Assembly (NCBI GenBank): GCA_949126835.1
Contig: OX421501.1
Coordinates: forward strand, 5,402,499 to 5,466,498
Source: Anisus vortex
Lineage: Eukaryota; Mollusca; Gastropoda; Planorbidae
Direction: 5' to 3'
DNA: 64,000 nt
Positions 32,029 to 43,585 of the stretch are shown piece by piece. A program made the position numbers and the translations under genes. Position 1 is the stretch's first letter; every line of letters starts with the position of its first letter. The notes below the pieces were generated by a model. The model saw only the letters and a program-made list of their open reading frames with translations. It did not search any database and was not told the DNA's origin.

Positions 32029-34229
32029 TCGAATTTTTCTCCAGGTATGGTCTACCTAAGTCAATACAATCTGACCAAGGTACCAACTTTACCTCCAAGC
32101 TATTCAACCAAGTTTTGAAGAAATTGAACATTAAGCACGTAACATCGACGGCTTATCACCCGCAAAGTCAAGGTGCCCTAGAGCGTTATCACCAGACTCT
32201 AAAGACTATGCTCCGTGCATACTGCTTTGAAAACGAAAAAGACTGGGATCGTGGCATACCTTTTGCTCTTTTCGCTACAAGAGAAGCGGTGCAGGAATCA
32301 CTTGGATATAGTCCTTTTGAGCTCGTGTTCGGACATTCGGTTCGTGGACCCTTAAGACTATTGCAGGAGACATTCTTAAGTTCTGATGAACCAGTTGGAC
32401 TAGTGGCTTATGTGGAAAAATTCACTGATAGAATGTACAATGCTTTTAATCATGTAAAAGTTAATCTTTCACAGGCTCAACAGAAAATGAAGAGTTACTA
32501 CGATGTCAAGGCCAAGACCAGATGCTTCCAACCAGGTGACCAAGTTCTCATGCTGACACAATTGGCAGGACAACCCATGAGTGCTAAGTACACAGGACCT
32601 TATGAGATTTTAAAGAAAATAAGTAATTTAACTTATCTTGTAAAAACTCATGATAGAAGGAAGACACAAAGGTTGTGCCACATCAATATGCTAAAACCAT
32701 ATATTGTTAGAGATAAACAAACTGATATTAGGCCTATAACTATTGTTAAAACAGTAGAAAAAGAAATGCCAAAATTCAAAAAGCCTATTATAACTAGCAA
32801 ACTTCAAAATACTGAAGCTATTAGGAACCTAAATGATAAGTTAGCACACCTAAACCAATGTGAGCGAACTTCTATCAAGGGTTTAGTTGATAACAATATG
32901 CAGTTATTCAGTGATGTTCCTAACAAAACTAATTTTCATGATATCATTTTGAAGGATAATGCAAAACCTATAAAACAGCATCCTTATAGAGTTAATCCGA
33001 TACAACTAGAACACATTAGGAAAGAATTAGATTACATGCTTGAAAATGACCTAATTATTCCTAGTACAAGCGAATGGTCATCACCATGTGTATTGGTTCC
33101 AAAGTCTGATGGTTTCATACGTTTTTGTATAGATTACAGAAAAGTTAATCAGGTCACAAAACAAGATACATATCCTATCCCTAGGATTGATGACCTTATT
33201 GACAGAGTAAGCAATGCTAAGTATGTAACTAAAATAGATTTGCTCACTGCTTATTTTCAAATACCTATGACTGATAAAGCACAGGAAATATCCACTTTCA
33301 TTACTCCTGATGGGACATATAAATTTAAAGTAATGCCATTCGGGTTATCCAATGCTCCATCAAGTTTTCAAAGGTTGATAAATAGTGTCATATCTGATGT
33401 TCCTCAATGTCATGCTTATCTAGATGATATAGTTGTATATAGTGATAGCTTTAATGAACATCTAAACCAACTAACATTACTTTTTCAGAAACTTACCGAA
33501 GCTAAACTCACCATTAACTTGAACAAGTGTACCTTTTGTCGTGCAACCATTGAGTATTTAGGACATATCGTAGGTAGTGGTGCAGTAAAACCAGTAAATG
33601 CAAAGGTAAAGGCTATACAAGATTTTCCTACTCCTAAAACGCGTAAACAGTTACGTAGTTATATTGGAATGGCAGGGTATTATAGAAGATTCATTAGGGA
33701 TTTTTCAATTGTAGCTTGTCCATTGACAAATCTTCTAAAGAAGCAAACTAAGTTTGTTTGGTCTCAGGAATGTGAACATGCTTTTATGGAAATAAAAGAT
33801 CTTTTGACTAAGGCACCAGTATTAGTTTCACCAAACTATACTAAACCTTTTAAAATAATGGTAGATGCATGTAAACAGGGAATGGGGGCAGTAATTTCAC
33901 AAGTAGGAGATGATTCCTTGGAACATCCAATTAGCTTTTGTTCTAAGAAGTTCCTTCCATATCAGGTTAACTACAGTTGTATAGAACAGGAATTGCTAGG
34001 CCTTATCTTATCTCTGAAACATTTTGACTATTATATCCATGGTTCACAATTTCCAATTGACATTTATACAGACCATAATCCATTAGTGTTTCTCTCAAAG
34101 ATTAACCAAAATCAGAGATTATTGAGATGGAGTTTGTTTTTACAGTCCTATAACCTAAACATAGTACATGTTAAAGGGAAAAATAACATTGTTGCTGACA
34201 CTTTGTCACGTGTTATGCCAGAAGACTAG
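31899..34229 (+). CDS. pol: Element 1 integrase core, reverse transcriptase and RNase H (copy 2)
   Basis: It has the same domains as 24535-26871 but is two codons shorter. A 6-bp in-frame deletion near 32934-32936 changes NLVAHD to NFHD in the linker between integrase and reverse transcriptase. The YLDD catalytic motif (33417-33428) and RNase H acidic residues are kept. A silent C-to-T difference near 33625 also separates it from copy 1. Confidence 0.9.
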   Translation: MCGTPTKNKAGHQYLFTIMCSSTKYPEAIPLRSINADKISDSLIEFFSRYGLPKSIQSDQGTNFTSKLFNQVLKKLNIKHVTSTAYHPQSQGALERYHQTLKTMLRAYCFENEKDWDRGIPFALFATREAVQESLGYSPFELVFGHSVRGPLRLLQETFLSSDEPVGLVAYVEKFTDRMYNAFNHVKVNLSQAQQKMKSYYDVKAKTRCFQPGDQVLMLTQLAGQPMSAKYTGPYEILKKISNLTYLVKTHDRRKTQRLCHINMLKPYIVRDKQTDIRPITIVKTVEKEMPKFKKPIITSKLQNTEAIRNLNDKLAHLNQCERTSIKGLVDNNMQLFSDVPNKTNFHDIILKDNAKPIKQHPYRVNPIQLEHIRKELDYMLENDLIIPSTSEWSSPCVLVPKSDGFIRFCIDYRKVNQVTKQDTYPIPRIDDLIDRVSNAKYVTKIDLLTAYFQIPMTDKAQEISTFITPDGTYKFKVMPFGLSNAPSSFQRLINSVISDVPQCHAYLDDIVVYSDSFNEHLNQLTLLFQKLTEAKLTINLNKCTFCRATIEYLGHIVGSGAVKPVNAKVKAIQDFPTPKTRKQLRSYIGMAGYYRRFIRDFSIVACPLTNLLKKQTKFVWSQECEHAFMEIKDLLTKAPVLVSPNYTKPFKIMVDACKQGMGAVISQVGDDSLEHPISFCSKKFLPYQVNYSCIEQELLGLILSLKHFDYYIHGSQFPIDIYTDHNPLVFLSKINQNQRLLRWSLFLQSYNLNIVHVKGKNNIVADTLSRVMPED

Positions 34230-35109
34230 AATAAATACTAAACTATAGTATTTTAACCTATTGTTATATTACATAACTGATGTAACTTTATCCTATGCTG
34301 TACTAATAGCTAAATAGATTATAGAAAACAATTATGTAAATACAATACTTGCTTTATTTCATAAAGAATAACTATGAATCTTGAATACTTAGTGATATTA
34401 CAATGTACAGTAACATATTGTATTGATAATAAGATACTTCTTCTTGAGTAAGAATGAGAAAACCTTAGTTTATTGTTATTGAAGAGATTTAAAATTGATG
34501 ATTTGAAATATTAATTTCAATCACATTATAAATTGTATGCCATAGATATACATTATATGTTATAATTAATTATGCTATGCTATATTACTCATTTATACCA
34601 TGCATATTTCTTATTTGATAAAGTAATGATAATCCTACTAACTTTAAAGATATAGTGAAGTAATTTTTTTTTGTGTCATTAATATTGTATTATTATTCAA
34701 CAGATAATGACATTTGCAGTACCTAGAGTTACAGGAAATGTACATTATATTCTGAACAGACAACCATAGTGCTTATGTAAAGGTTTGAATTGAAAGTGCA
34801 GACATTCCACATGCACACACACAAACTTAAATTCACACTATTAGTTGCTTGATTGATTTATAATTAATAATTCTTAATTGAGTTAAATTGATTTTAAATT
34901 TTTGCTATTGAATTGTTTTGACTATTGGATCAAATTTTATTTATGTAAAGATTGTAAAAGGATGATTCAGAGTACAAGAGCAAAACAATTTTTCTTATTA
35001 AATTTTAACCTAAATAGTTAAAATAGATTTTTTCTTGCATGTTTAAAAGAAATTCCACACATAACTATTATCTAGTGAGGAATTGTCTTTTCTTTTTGGT
35101 TCGGGCGAC
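34230..35109 (+). other. Element 1 3' untranslated region (copy 2)
   Basis: It corresponds to 26872-27751, with one substitution noticed (TTAATATTGTATT versus TTAATATTATATT, near 34687). No coding region. Confidence 0.6.
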
Positions 35110-36439
35110 TGTTATGAAACGGAGATTCATAATAATTACCTTTATTAAATTCTAGCATTAATAATTGCGAATCGCGAATCTAACGTTGGGAGAATAAAAG
35201 TTACTAAATATCAACACCGGAAGAGACGCTATTTTAAGAATCTTCTAGAAGCATTTTAATTCGATTTGTAAAGTCTCGTTAATAATCGATAAGAACGATA
35301 CAACGTCATTTACCTTAAGTAATCGTGTTGTTTACAAAATATGCTTAAAACAATTACGATACGCCCAAACTGTTAAACTATAAAAGGAACAACCGCGTTC
35401 AATCTATCCCTTTTCGGCCTATTGCCTTTTCCAATACAGTTAGGCGTATGACGCTGTCTGTTAATAAGTCACTTCGTGCATGTACTCTGAACTTGCCTTG
35501 TTTGTTCAACTACCTCAACCTAATAATATAAATTCTAAGGATCAGGTTTGAGATGTGTTTTCTTAAATATTTCAATTTATCATTTGGACAAGGATTCCAT
35601 ACATACACCTATTGAAATGCATGTTAAATGGATCTAAGCCATACTCTTGTTTTATATCAATTATGGAACTGTAGCCTATTGTACAAATATGTGAATATCA
35701 GAAACTGAAGAACAATTCAGTACTTTCAGTATTAAAGTTTAAAAGTATTTACAACTGAATTCTTATCTCAGTCATTTCATTGTAAACTATTTTACATGTG
35801 TGGTCTTAGGAACTATAATTACTGATAGTAATCCTATTATATACAAGACAAGTAAAATATACAACCAACTTGAGCTGATATAAATATTTACCAGGAAACA
35901 AGATGAATTACACTTATACACTATTGTTGCATAACAGATGTCAAAAGGATATACAACCTTGGGCATACTCATACTCTAGACTATAACAACCATAATAACT
36001 ACAACAACAGTAATTCAACTCATACTAAGTTCATGAGATAAACATCAACTACTTACTAATTCTGTCATAAGAAGAACTGTTAATAAATATACTGAACATT
36101 GAAACAACAGCACAATTGAGCTGGAATTCATATTTATTAAGGGGGGCTCGGAGTCAAAATACAAGAATAACATTCTTAATACGGATTAGTATGTCATCTA
36201 AAATAAATATAATGGACAATATAATGAACTGACTTGATCAGGTATCATAAATAAATTATAACTCGGCTGACATGAAAGTGTTGGATGACCACTAGTGTTT
36301 GCTGAAACAACATCTCATAGCTGATTAGGTAAGCCCATTACTTACTTCGTTGATGGTCAGTGGTGTTGAATACACGGACAGTAATTACGAGAACGAAATA
36401 ACTGTTGGTTTCTGTTCGAAGGAATTGTGTCACGTAATA
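35110..36439 (+). repeat. Element 1 LTR3 (3' outer LTR)
   Basis: It has four private bases relative to LTR1 and LTR2: G 35961, G 36143, T 36371 and G 36389 (offsets 851, 1033, 1261, 1279). It shares the LTR2 bases at offsets 471, 678 and 685. It is followed by target duplication ACGT (36440-36443). Confidence 0.88.
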
Positions 36440-37090
36440 ACGTCTTATAAACTTTGTAGCTGGCAGTGTTTTAATTGCCTGGTAATCTTTCCATTGCCGG
36501 GCAATGTTTAAATTGCCAAGACCAATTTTTACAAGTTTTTATTCGTGTCATAGGTATACGTTTTATAAACTTTGTTTCATATGGGTCTCATTTGTTGTTG
36601 TTTTTTTCTGTCTAATTTTAAATTAAATTGTATGTTTTCTCCCAAAGCAACAATAAATAAACAAATAGCAAAAAAACACCAACAAAAATAACAACATAGG
36701 TCTATGACTTAATGTTGTGGCAAAAAAAATTTATCAAACAATCAGTTTTAATTAAATTAAAAGTACTGTCGAAATGACGTGTGAGTTCTGTTTTAGAGAA
36801 AGAGTTTAATTACCCAATAAACTCACACCATTAGATCACAGTTATCATACGTTGACCAAGAATAAAAAAAAAAATGATTTTTTTTTTTCCTTTTTAGTTG
36901 TACATTGAACTGATTCTTATTACAGTCTCCAAAACAACAACACATAAATATATATTGACGCAAAGAAATAAAATAAACAAACACAAAAAACATACAACTT
37001 TAGTTATGTTGCACAAAAAAATATATAAAGTGTCAAGCATAGTCTATACAAAGCACTTCAGAGTATCGGGCACATATCTGCTAGTATCTG
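36440..37090 (+). repeat. Hairpin-rich interspersed repeat, copy 3, right part
   Basis: It resumes the copy interrupted at 20387: CTTATAAACTTTGTAGC, GGGCAATGTTTAAATTGCC, TTTCATATGGGTCTCA, CAACATAGGTCTATGACTTAATG, then the terminal block GGGCACATATCTGCTAG. The block order is identical to 11580-12445. Confidence 0.75.
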
Positions 37091-37480
37091 CTATATTACA
37101 GCCGCTCCTCCTATAAAGTAGATTATTGCGACCTACGCTCATCCGTGGTCCGATTCTAGTCTTAATGTTTTAAATGATGTTAAGTTACTGGTTTTCCTAA
37201 TGAGTTCGTTTCTGTGCGAATGCGACTCAGGTAAAAAGAGTCCTTATATGAATACATGTGTACTCGCATCAAGGATAATGAAAGTGTTTTTGTCTTTATG
37301 ATTATCTAAAAGAGTACATACGCTTTTAATTATTATTATTTTTAAACTAGAAGAGTCTATACTAGTTTGTTTAATGTCAATAACAAATTAGTTAATAAGC
37401 TAACGTGGCAACGCTCAGACACTCACCGGGCATCATGAGGTCCAGAAGGCAACTAGAGGTCAGTTATAGTTAGATAAAGA
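37091..37480. other. Dispersed repeat copy and gene-free DNA
   Basis: TATTACAGCCGCTCCTCCTATAAAGTAG and the following CTACGCTCATCCGTGGTCC (37093-37150) resemble the window start and 39035-39180. The rest is AT-rich without recognisable content. Confidence 0.4.
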
Positions 37481-37481
37481 A

Positions 37482-37740
37482 CAAGGTGACCGAGCGGCAG
37501 CGTGTTCGACTGGAAAACAAAAGGTCCAGGGTTCGAATCCTCGGGAAGGCTAATATTTTTTTTTCCTGGAATCAAAGGTGACCCTGAGTCTACCCAGCTC
37601 CGATGGGGTACCTAATATTAGTTAGGATTAAAGCAACGGTTGGCTGTGCATTGTGCTGGTCACACATCCCCTAGTAAAAACGCTGCTTCACCGGCCCTTT
37701 GATCAATTTGGTCTTACGGGTACTTTACTACTACATAGTT
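37482..37740 (+). mobile_element. tRNA-derived SINE
   Basis: An A box TGACCGAGCGGCAGCG (37487-37502) and a B box GGGTTCGAATCC (about 37529-37540) lie about 27 bases apart, as in a tRNA-like RNA polymerase III promoter. They are followed by a ~190-bp body (CCCAGCTCCGATGGGGTACC, then CGCTGCTTCACCGGCC) ending near GGTACTTTACTACTAC. Its tail is shared with 1780-1918 and partly with 63100-63235. It is a SINE rather than a functional tRNA, because no matching acceptor stem or CCA-proximal structure is seen. Confidence 0.75.
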
Positions 37741-37984
37741 AGATAGGGATATAGACGTTGGTATGAGTTTAGTGTGTAATGCGAAAACTTGTTGAAGTGA
37801 AGAGAAGTTAATGTATAGTTTTGAAGACTATTTGTGTTGAACATATAAAATGAATTACTTGCTAACACTGGCGTTGCACAAATTATTGAGTGTAAAAGTG
37901 GAATTCTAAATTATGGTTTTAAATACTAAAACTGTTACAAAATACAGACGTATCTGAATATTATACATTTATCCATCCAGGGAC

Positions 37985-38465
37985 ACAAACAATTAGATGC
38001 CGTTCGAAACCAAAAATTTGGTTTCGGCCGCAAACGAAACCATAACGAACGTTATAAAATAAATTTCGGTCAAAACCGAAGCTGAAACTGAAAGTTTAAC
38101 TAAACATTCTGACCAAACCAAAAGATAAACCGAAATTGCCAAACAAAACATTTAAAAAAAACTTACATTTCTGTGTAATATTATTTAGTTTATGGGTATT
38201 CTATCCGTTTATTATTATTAACAATTTTCTACTCCACACAGATTAATTCGAAAAAGTTTACCTAAATGAAATTATCAATAAGCAGAGTAATAAATAGATG
38301 CAGCACTAGCGTTGCAGTCTGAATATTGAAAGTCGAAATAGATATCCGGCGAAGACCTAAACGGAAAGCTTACTTTTTGGCTTAGGCCTAAACCAAAACT
38401 ACGCCGAAAGAGGCGATTTGCTTACTTTCAGCACCGAAACCTAATATCAGTCGGCCTCTACTGTC
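37985..38465. mobile_element. Possible MITE rich in CGAAACC / GGTTTCGG motifs
   Basis: Repeated, partly palindromic motifs (CGAAACCAAAAATTTGGTTTCGGCCG near 38006, CCGAAAC... near 38080, GGCGATTTGC...CACCGAAACC near 38405) resemble the ends of non-autonomous DNA transposons. No clear target duplication was found. Confidence 0.3.
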
Positions 38466-38565
38466 AATAGCGTCAATGACCAATACGCATCTTCCACTTT
38501 TTATACTATATGTTTTTGAAAATCAGCATATCCAAGTGTCATAACTTTATGATCTCTCAATCCCT

Positions 38566-38615
38566 CTCCGCCTCTCTCTCTCTCTCTCTCACTCTCTCTC
38601 TCTCCATCTCTCTTT
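38566..38615. repeat. (CT)n microsatellite
   Basis: About 20 CT dinucleotides with two small interruptions. Confidence 0.9.
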
Positions 38616-40590
38616 TTCTGTATTGACATTTCTATTCAAGCGAAAACCGTCAAGCAAAATCTATAAATGAAAAAACAAACTGTTCATGTTTATTCATCCG
38701 TATCACGCAAAGAGAAATAAAAAGGAACAAGAGTGGAGCTATGTATCTTGAATATGAGGACATTAAACTGTTACACTTTAGGTACTATATTTCCTTAACT
38801 CGGCTGCTTACGAATAAGAGTGAATAAATGTGTTCGTTGTAAAGAATTATTTTATTTTTTTGAAATCTACACAAACTACATTATAATGAAAAAGTAAGTA
38901 TCAAATATTATATAGCGATAACAGAAACGATTTACAATTTGTTTGTAAAAAAGTGGTATTTGTTAGATAACATTTTGAGTAGTGTAAGCTTAGTTTTATA
39001 GAAATATTCAGTCAATATATTCTTTAGCTTATATATTACAGACTCTCCTTCTACAAAAGAATTGTGCGTCCATCGCTTATCCTTGGGTTGAGTCTAGTCT
39101 TTCATTCTTTTAGTGTTTAAATTGATGATAAGTTACTGGTTTTCCTGGTTTGTTCACGCAACCCATTCCAGGCTCGGATTTATTTTCGGTGAATAAACCA
39201 GACTTGTATCGCACTTCTTTTTGAGAATGCAAGCGATCTTACGCTTTCGGGGATCGAAGAACTAACACGTATCGTGCACCAATGATACATCACGTAAAAG
39301 TTGGGCACAAACGGTCGGCGTTCCTGGTCACTCTAAGATCCTGCTTATGACCTTCACTTCGTGACTAGAGATACAATCTAAAATAGCCGATAGCTTACAA
39401 GAAAGTCGCTCTGACCAGGTCCCTAGGCTGTCAATGGCCTGTTGCATTAAAAGTGCGCATTAACGGAAACTACATTGCCTATGACTTCCTAACCATCTAC
39501 AAATCTTTTCGCGATTTTCTGCGGATTGCAAAACAAGGCCCGAAGAACTATTCTCTTCGGGTACCAGCCCTTGGATACAACTCAACACAGCACGCTTCTA
39601 ATCATCACTCCTGCCAATGCCTTCAGTAAACAATTTGATGAAAACATGATAGGAGTGTAAAGTTTCTAGAGCGGTAGCCAACTACGCAGCGCAACTACTG
39701 TGTTCTCCGACTGCGGGATCAGTCAAGTGCATTCATACCTCCGGTGGATAGGGAGAAATTTGTGGAAGAGGCTCCACTCCCGTTCATAGAGTCACGCGGT
39801 CCATTTAGATTTCGAACTCTCTGCTTATGCTGATCGCGTGAAGAGATCATAAGTGATTACATAAAGATCTGCCCTCTACCCAACCAAGAATCTACTGTCT
39901 TCTTGACACAATTTGTCTCCTTCAATCGCGTTTACCTCTCAAATGCAGTGTCTATCAATTTCACTATAAATTTTAAATTAATTTTTGTTCCCTCCAGATG
40001 CCTAGGACCACTTATTTTCTTTGTAGTATTTTGCTTCATCATAGTTAATGGTTTATGTTAATGTTTAATTTATTAATGCAGTCTCTTCGGAGTGTTGATT
40101 ATGGTTAATGAAGTAGTTTTATTCACCTTGCTTAGGCTATTAGACATTGAACAGATGATTCAATACAAATACTTTCAATTATGATATAATGAAAGACACG
40201 CTCTTCTGCAGCAATATAATCTTTAATTCACATTAAGTCACAATTTACGTTTCACATCAACGAAACACAGTTATAGTTTCAATGCTTATATATATTTAAT
40301 TATTCTGAGTCCATTTTAGAATACAATCACACGTCCATCCTTTACAAGGCACTGCAGGAGACTTATTAAACCGCGTGTTTTTTTATGTGATCACTTCCGT
40401 TTTCCCAAGTGAGATTATGATTTTTTTTAATATCCAAATCTGGGTTTTATTCTAAGTTTTATAACTCTTACTTAATATTACAATTGATTTGCATAAGTCA
40501 TTTCCCTTGCATTATACTTGCATTTAACTTGCACCATATCAGTTTGTAGTGAATGATACCATTTAGGTTTTAAGATAAAAGAATCGTCAG
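38616..40590. other. Gene-free stretch with dispersed repeat and a GC-richer block
   Basis: 39030-39180 carries the TATTACAGACTCTCC...GGTTTTCCTGGTTTGTTC repeat seen at 1-140. The block 39200-39960 is clearly richer in G and C than its surroundings, but all frames are interrupted. It may be a decayed element. No family is recognised. Confidence 0.4.
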
Positions 40591-40591
40591 T

Positions 40592-40861
40592 TCAAGCAGT
40601 TTCGTGATTGTGTGATCGACAGATATAGCCAGCCAGTCTATAAAATGTATTCCTCACCATTTTGTCAGTGGCACGATCAGAGAGATATGCCACCTGTGGA
40701 ACAACCACAGAGCGAGCTTTGAGAGACAGAGCTTGTAAATTAGAAAAATCCACCTGCTCAATAGAGAGTAGAACTGGATTAGTGAAAGGGGACATGTTTT
40801 CGCCTTTGCTCTGAAAAGGGTCCCAGTCTCCTCTCAGAAGTCCAGCTATTTTGCTTGGCAT
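40592..40861 (-). CDS. Small hypothetical open frame, minus strand
   Basis: An 89-codon frame of balanced amino-acid composition (for example SNLQALSLKARSVVVPQVAY) stands out from the AT-rich background. No family, signal peptide, neighbouring exon or splice structure was recognised. It could be a transposon fragment or a single exon remnant. Support is weak. Confidence 0.2.
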   Translation of the reverse strand: MPSKIAGLLRGDWDPFQSKGENMSPFTNPVLLSIEQVDFSNLQALSLKARSVVVPQVAYLSDRATDKMVRNTFYRLAGYICRSHNHETA

Positions 40862-41106
40862 TCGGTCGCATCATAATGTATATTATGTTGAAAAAGGGAG
40901 ACCGAAACCCTGGAATATATACTTATAAATGAAGGTTCCCCTTAAGACACAATTTGGTATTTCAATATTTCAGAAGTATGTCTATCCAGGAGTGCTATAG
41001 ATGAGGCAGCACTTGGCACATCCGGGCTATCACTACCTCTAAGAGGCTTTATTTTCCGCATCATTGTTACTCATCCCCACTCTATACCTTGTCTTGAATA
41101 TATCCC

Positions 41107-41203
41107 TTTTTTATAACATTCTTAAATAGTTCTAACTTTTTATAACATTCTTAAATAGTTCTAACTTTTTATAACATTCTTAAATAGTTCTAACTTTTTA
41201 TTC
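41107..41203. repeat. Minisatellite, three 30-bp units
   Basis: TTTTTATAACATTCTTAAAT followed by AGTTCTAAC is repeated three times with exact 30-bp spacing, directly readable. Confidence 0.92.
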
Positions 41204-42455
41204 ATTAAAAAATCCGTTTTTATGCTTGAAAAGGTATTTTTTTCAAGAAAATAGGCCACATTTTTAAGTTTAAAATGTAATTAATGTACCTGGGATAACT
41301 AAACCAGCTTGAATTAGGTAAATGGTCACGTGAACCGCATTGTCCACACCACCATAATGACATAATCGTTACGTAGCTTAATTTTGAAAGCGATATATAT
41401 TTTTTGGCCACGGAATTTAATATTTCGGCCGATGATTCTGTTGGTTAAGTTTCAATTGTAAAGAGAAAAGCTGTGTAGAAAATAGTCAGTTTAGATTTTA
41501 AAACAGTCACTTCATGTCTTCGACAGTAATTTAGTGTATAAATCGTAAGACTTTAGACCCACATAAAGAAAATACATTTAATAAAATTCCAACCAATGAC
41601 TACAAATTAGGCTACACAAATATATTATGATCAAGTTTATTAAACAAAACATAAAATATAAATTTAAAAAAAAATTAAAAATACGATCGAAGCATAACTA
41701 GCTTCCACAATGTTTGCCGATCCACGGAACAGTTTTTAGGACTAAAAATAGCCTATGTATATAATCAAATATATCAATAATGGTCAGAATCTCACATACC
41801 TAGACCGACCTATGAATTAACTATGTTATAATAGAATAGAATAGGCCTAGGCATAAGTCACTATTAATAATTAATAATTTAATGTATCTTAGATTCATGG
41901 TATGATCGGGGTTTAATATAACGTAAATAAACTATTACTTACTTTGTGTTCGATATATTCTTAGACACAAATTTATGTTTCTAGATAGATATTACTGCGC
42001 TTGATGTTCTTTTTGTTTAATGTTTGAATATTGTTTTTTAAGAGCCGACTGACCGACGCACTAAAGTTTGGATTCGTCTATTTTAATAAGGCAATGTTCT
42101 GGGTATCAAATGAAAAAAAAAAAACTTAAATTACCTAGATCTATCAATGCTTATTAATCACATTGTAACAAAATAAATCGTTGGAAAGCAATTTAAAGGA
42201 TAAATTTAGAAACAGCATAAATTGTGCTTCGTGGGTTGTTAAAATTATTAATGTAAAAAAATAATCCCGAAAAGGCCCTTTTTTTTCGAAACTGGCGATC
42301 CCCCTGCGCCCCTCCCCCCGCCCTGGCTTTACTACTGTTAAGTAAGGGTAATAGTGGCTATTTGACATGATGGACATATATTTCTCCATTAACATTAAAG
42401 TTAACTAATCCCCCAAGAAGTTCAAATAATTTCTAAATAATTTTAATGATAATTC
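41204..42455. other. Gene-free AT-rich stretch
   Basis: No coding region, RNA gene or repeat family is recognised. A C-rich tract lies at 42299-42320. Confidence 0.4.
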
Positions 42456-42459
42456 ATCA

Positions 42460-43560
42460 TTCTTTTCTCTAAATGATTTAGCCATTACTACTTTAATTTT
42501 GTTCAGATATGTGGATTTCTACCAAAATATTAATCTATTATTTAACATTTATATCATTGTTCAAACTCTGTCTAGTTTAATAATTTAATTCTACACACAA
42601 AAATATTTCATTCTAGTATTCATATCAAGGTTCAGACCATATGTTAGTCCCCCTTCTCCTAGATATATAACAATAAGTTATAGCGTCAACTTACATTGAC
42701 TCAATATTAACTTATTTTCAATGGGGTTTGGACAAATGTACTCTTACATTATAAACATGTTTGACATTTCTGGCAAGTTTAATATTTATCACAGGGTAGG
42801 TAAGGGTTTACTCTTTAAGTGGTTTTTACTCCCCTGTCTTCCAGATATGTTAAAAAATACAATATAGTTACAATTTATTAGTTTCTCCTCTTTCTTACTA
42901 CAGAGATTTCAACATTGAAAATGTAATTTACTATTTCAATCATGTCTTAATTTTGGCAAATTTAGTATTTTAATACAAAAGGATTCAGGGTTTGACAAGT
43001 ACACTCTTTGACTCTTTGAAGTACTTTTATTTTCTTTCCCTCTTTACCCAGATATGTGGAATATATAACACAATGACAACTTATACACAATATAGTGATA
43101 GTCGCTAGTTTTTCCCACTCTATCACTAAGATATAACAATTCAGTATTAGACTTTAAAATATAATCTAGTATTTCAAAAATGTCTTAATTTTATCGCAAG
43201 AATTCAGGGTTGTAGCCTACAAATGCACTTATTTAAGTTTAAGCTATCATTTCATTTTATTTCCTTATTTTCCCAGAGACGGGATAAGTTATAGTGTTAA
43301 TTTATATTTAACCCAGTGAAAATTTAAAACAGTTAAAGTTTACTAGTTATCCCCTAATATCACTAAGAAAAAAAACAATTAAATAATAGACTTTAAAATA
43401 TAATCTATTATTTCAAAATTGTCTTAACATTGACAAGTTTAATTCCAAAGTTCCAAAGGACTTAGGGTTTTGATAAAATACACTTCTTTAAGTTAAGTGT
43501 GTTTACTTTCCTACCCTCTCATTTCCCAGACATGTGGAAAAATTAAAGTATCAATTTCAA
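42460..43560. repeat. Degenerate tandem array, unit about 220-260 bp
   Basis: A phrase of the form AGGGTTTGACAAGTACACTCTTT recurs near 42725, 42988, 43206 and 43460. A second phrase, CCCAGATATGTGGA, recurs near 42840, 43067, 43272 and 43525. A third, TATTTCAAAAATGTCTTAATT, appears near 42935, 43172 and 43410. The order is constant, so this is an old, diverged satellite-like array. A solo LTR is inserted just beyond its right end. Confidence 0.65.
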
Positions 43561-43585
43561 AATTGATCACAATTGATATTTATAC

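Larger units (their letters stand above)
20388..36439 (+). mobile_element. Element 1: tandem Ty3-type (Gmr1-like) retrotransposon array, LTR-int-LTR-int-LTR
   Basis: Three 1330-bp LTRs (20388-21717, 27752-29081, 35110-36439) enclose two internal regions of 6034 and 6028 bp. Both encode Gag, protease, integrase, reverse transcriptase and RNase H in that order, with no env-like frame. ACGT flanks only the outer ends, so the array arose after a single insertion. At three sites LTR1 differs from LTR2 and LTR3, and at four later sites LTR3 differs from LTR1 and LTR2. The middle LTR is therefore an LTR3/LTR1 hybrid, as expected from unequal crossing-over. The internal regions differ at a few bases plus a 6-bp deletion near 25572 in copy 1 coordinates. 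Both carry the same two coding breaks. Confidence 0.92.

Noticed and set aside
20388..36439. Dismissing the Element 1 array as a pure assembly duplication
   Set aside because: The two internal copies differ by a 6-bp deletion and several substitutions, and the middle LTR is a patterned hybrid. Simple misassembly would not create that pattern, although long reads are still needed.
37487..37540. A functional tRNA gene
   Set aside because: A and B boxes are present, but no acceptor stem pairing is evident and the unit continues into a shared SINE body. The same holds for 57192-57256 and 63174-63226.
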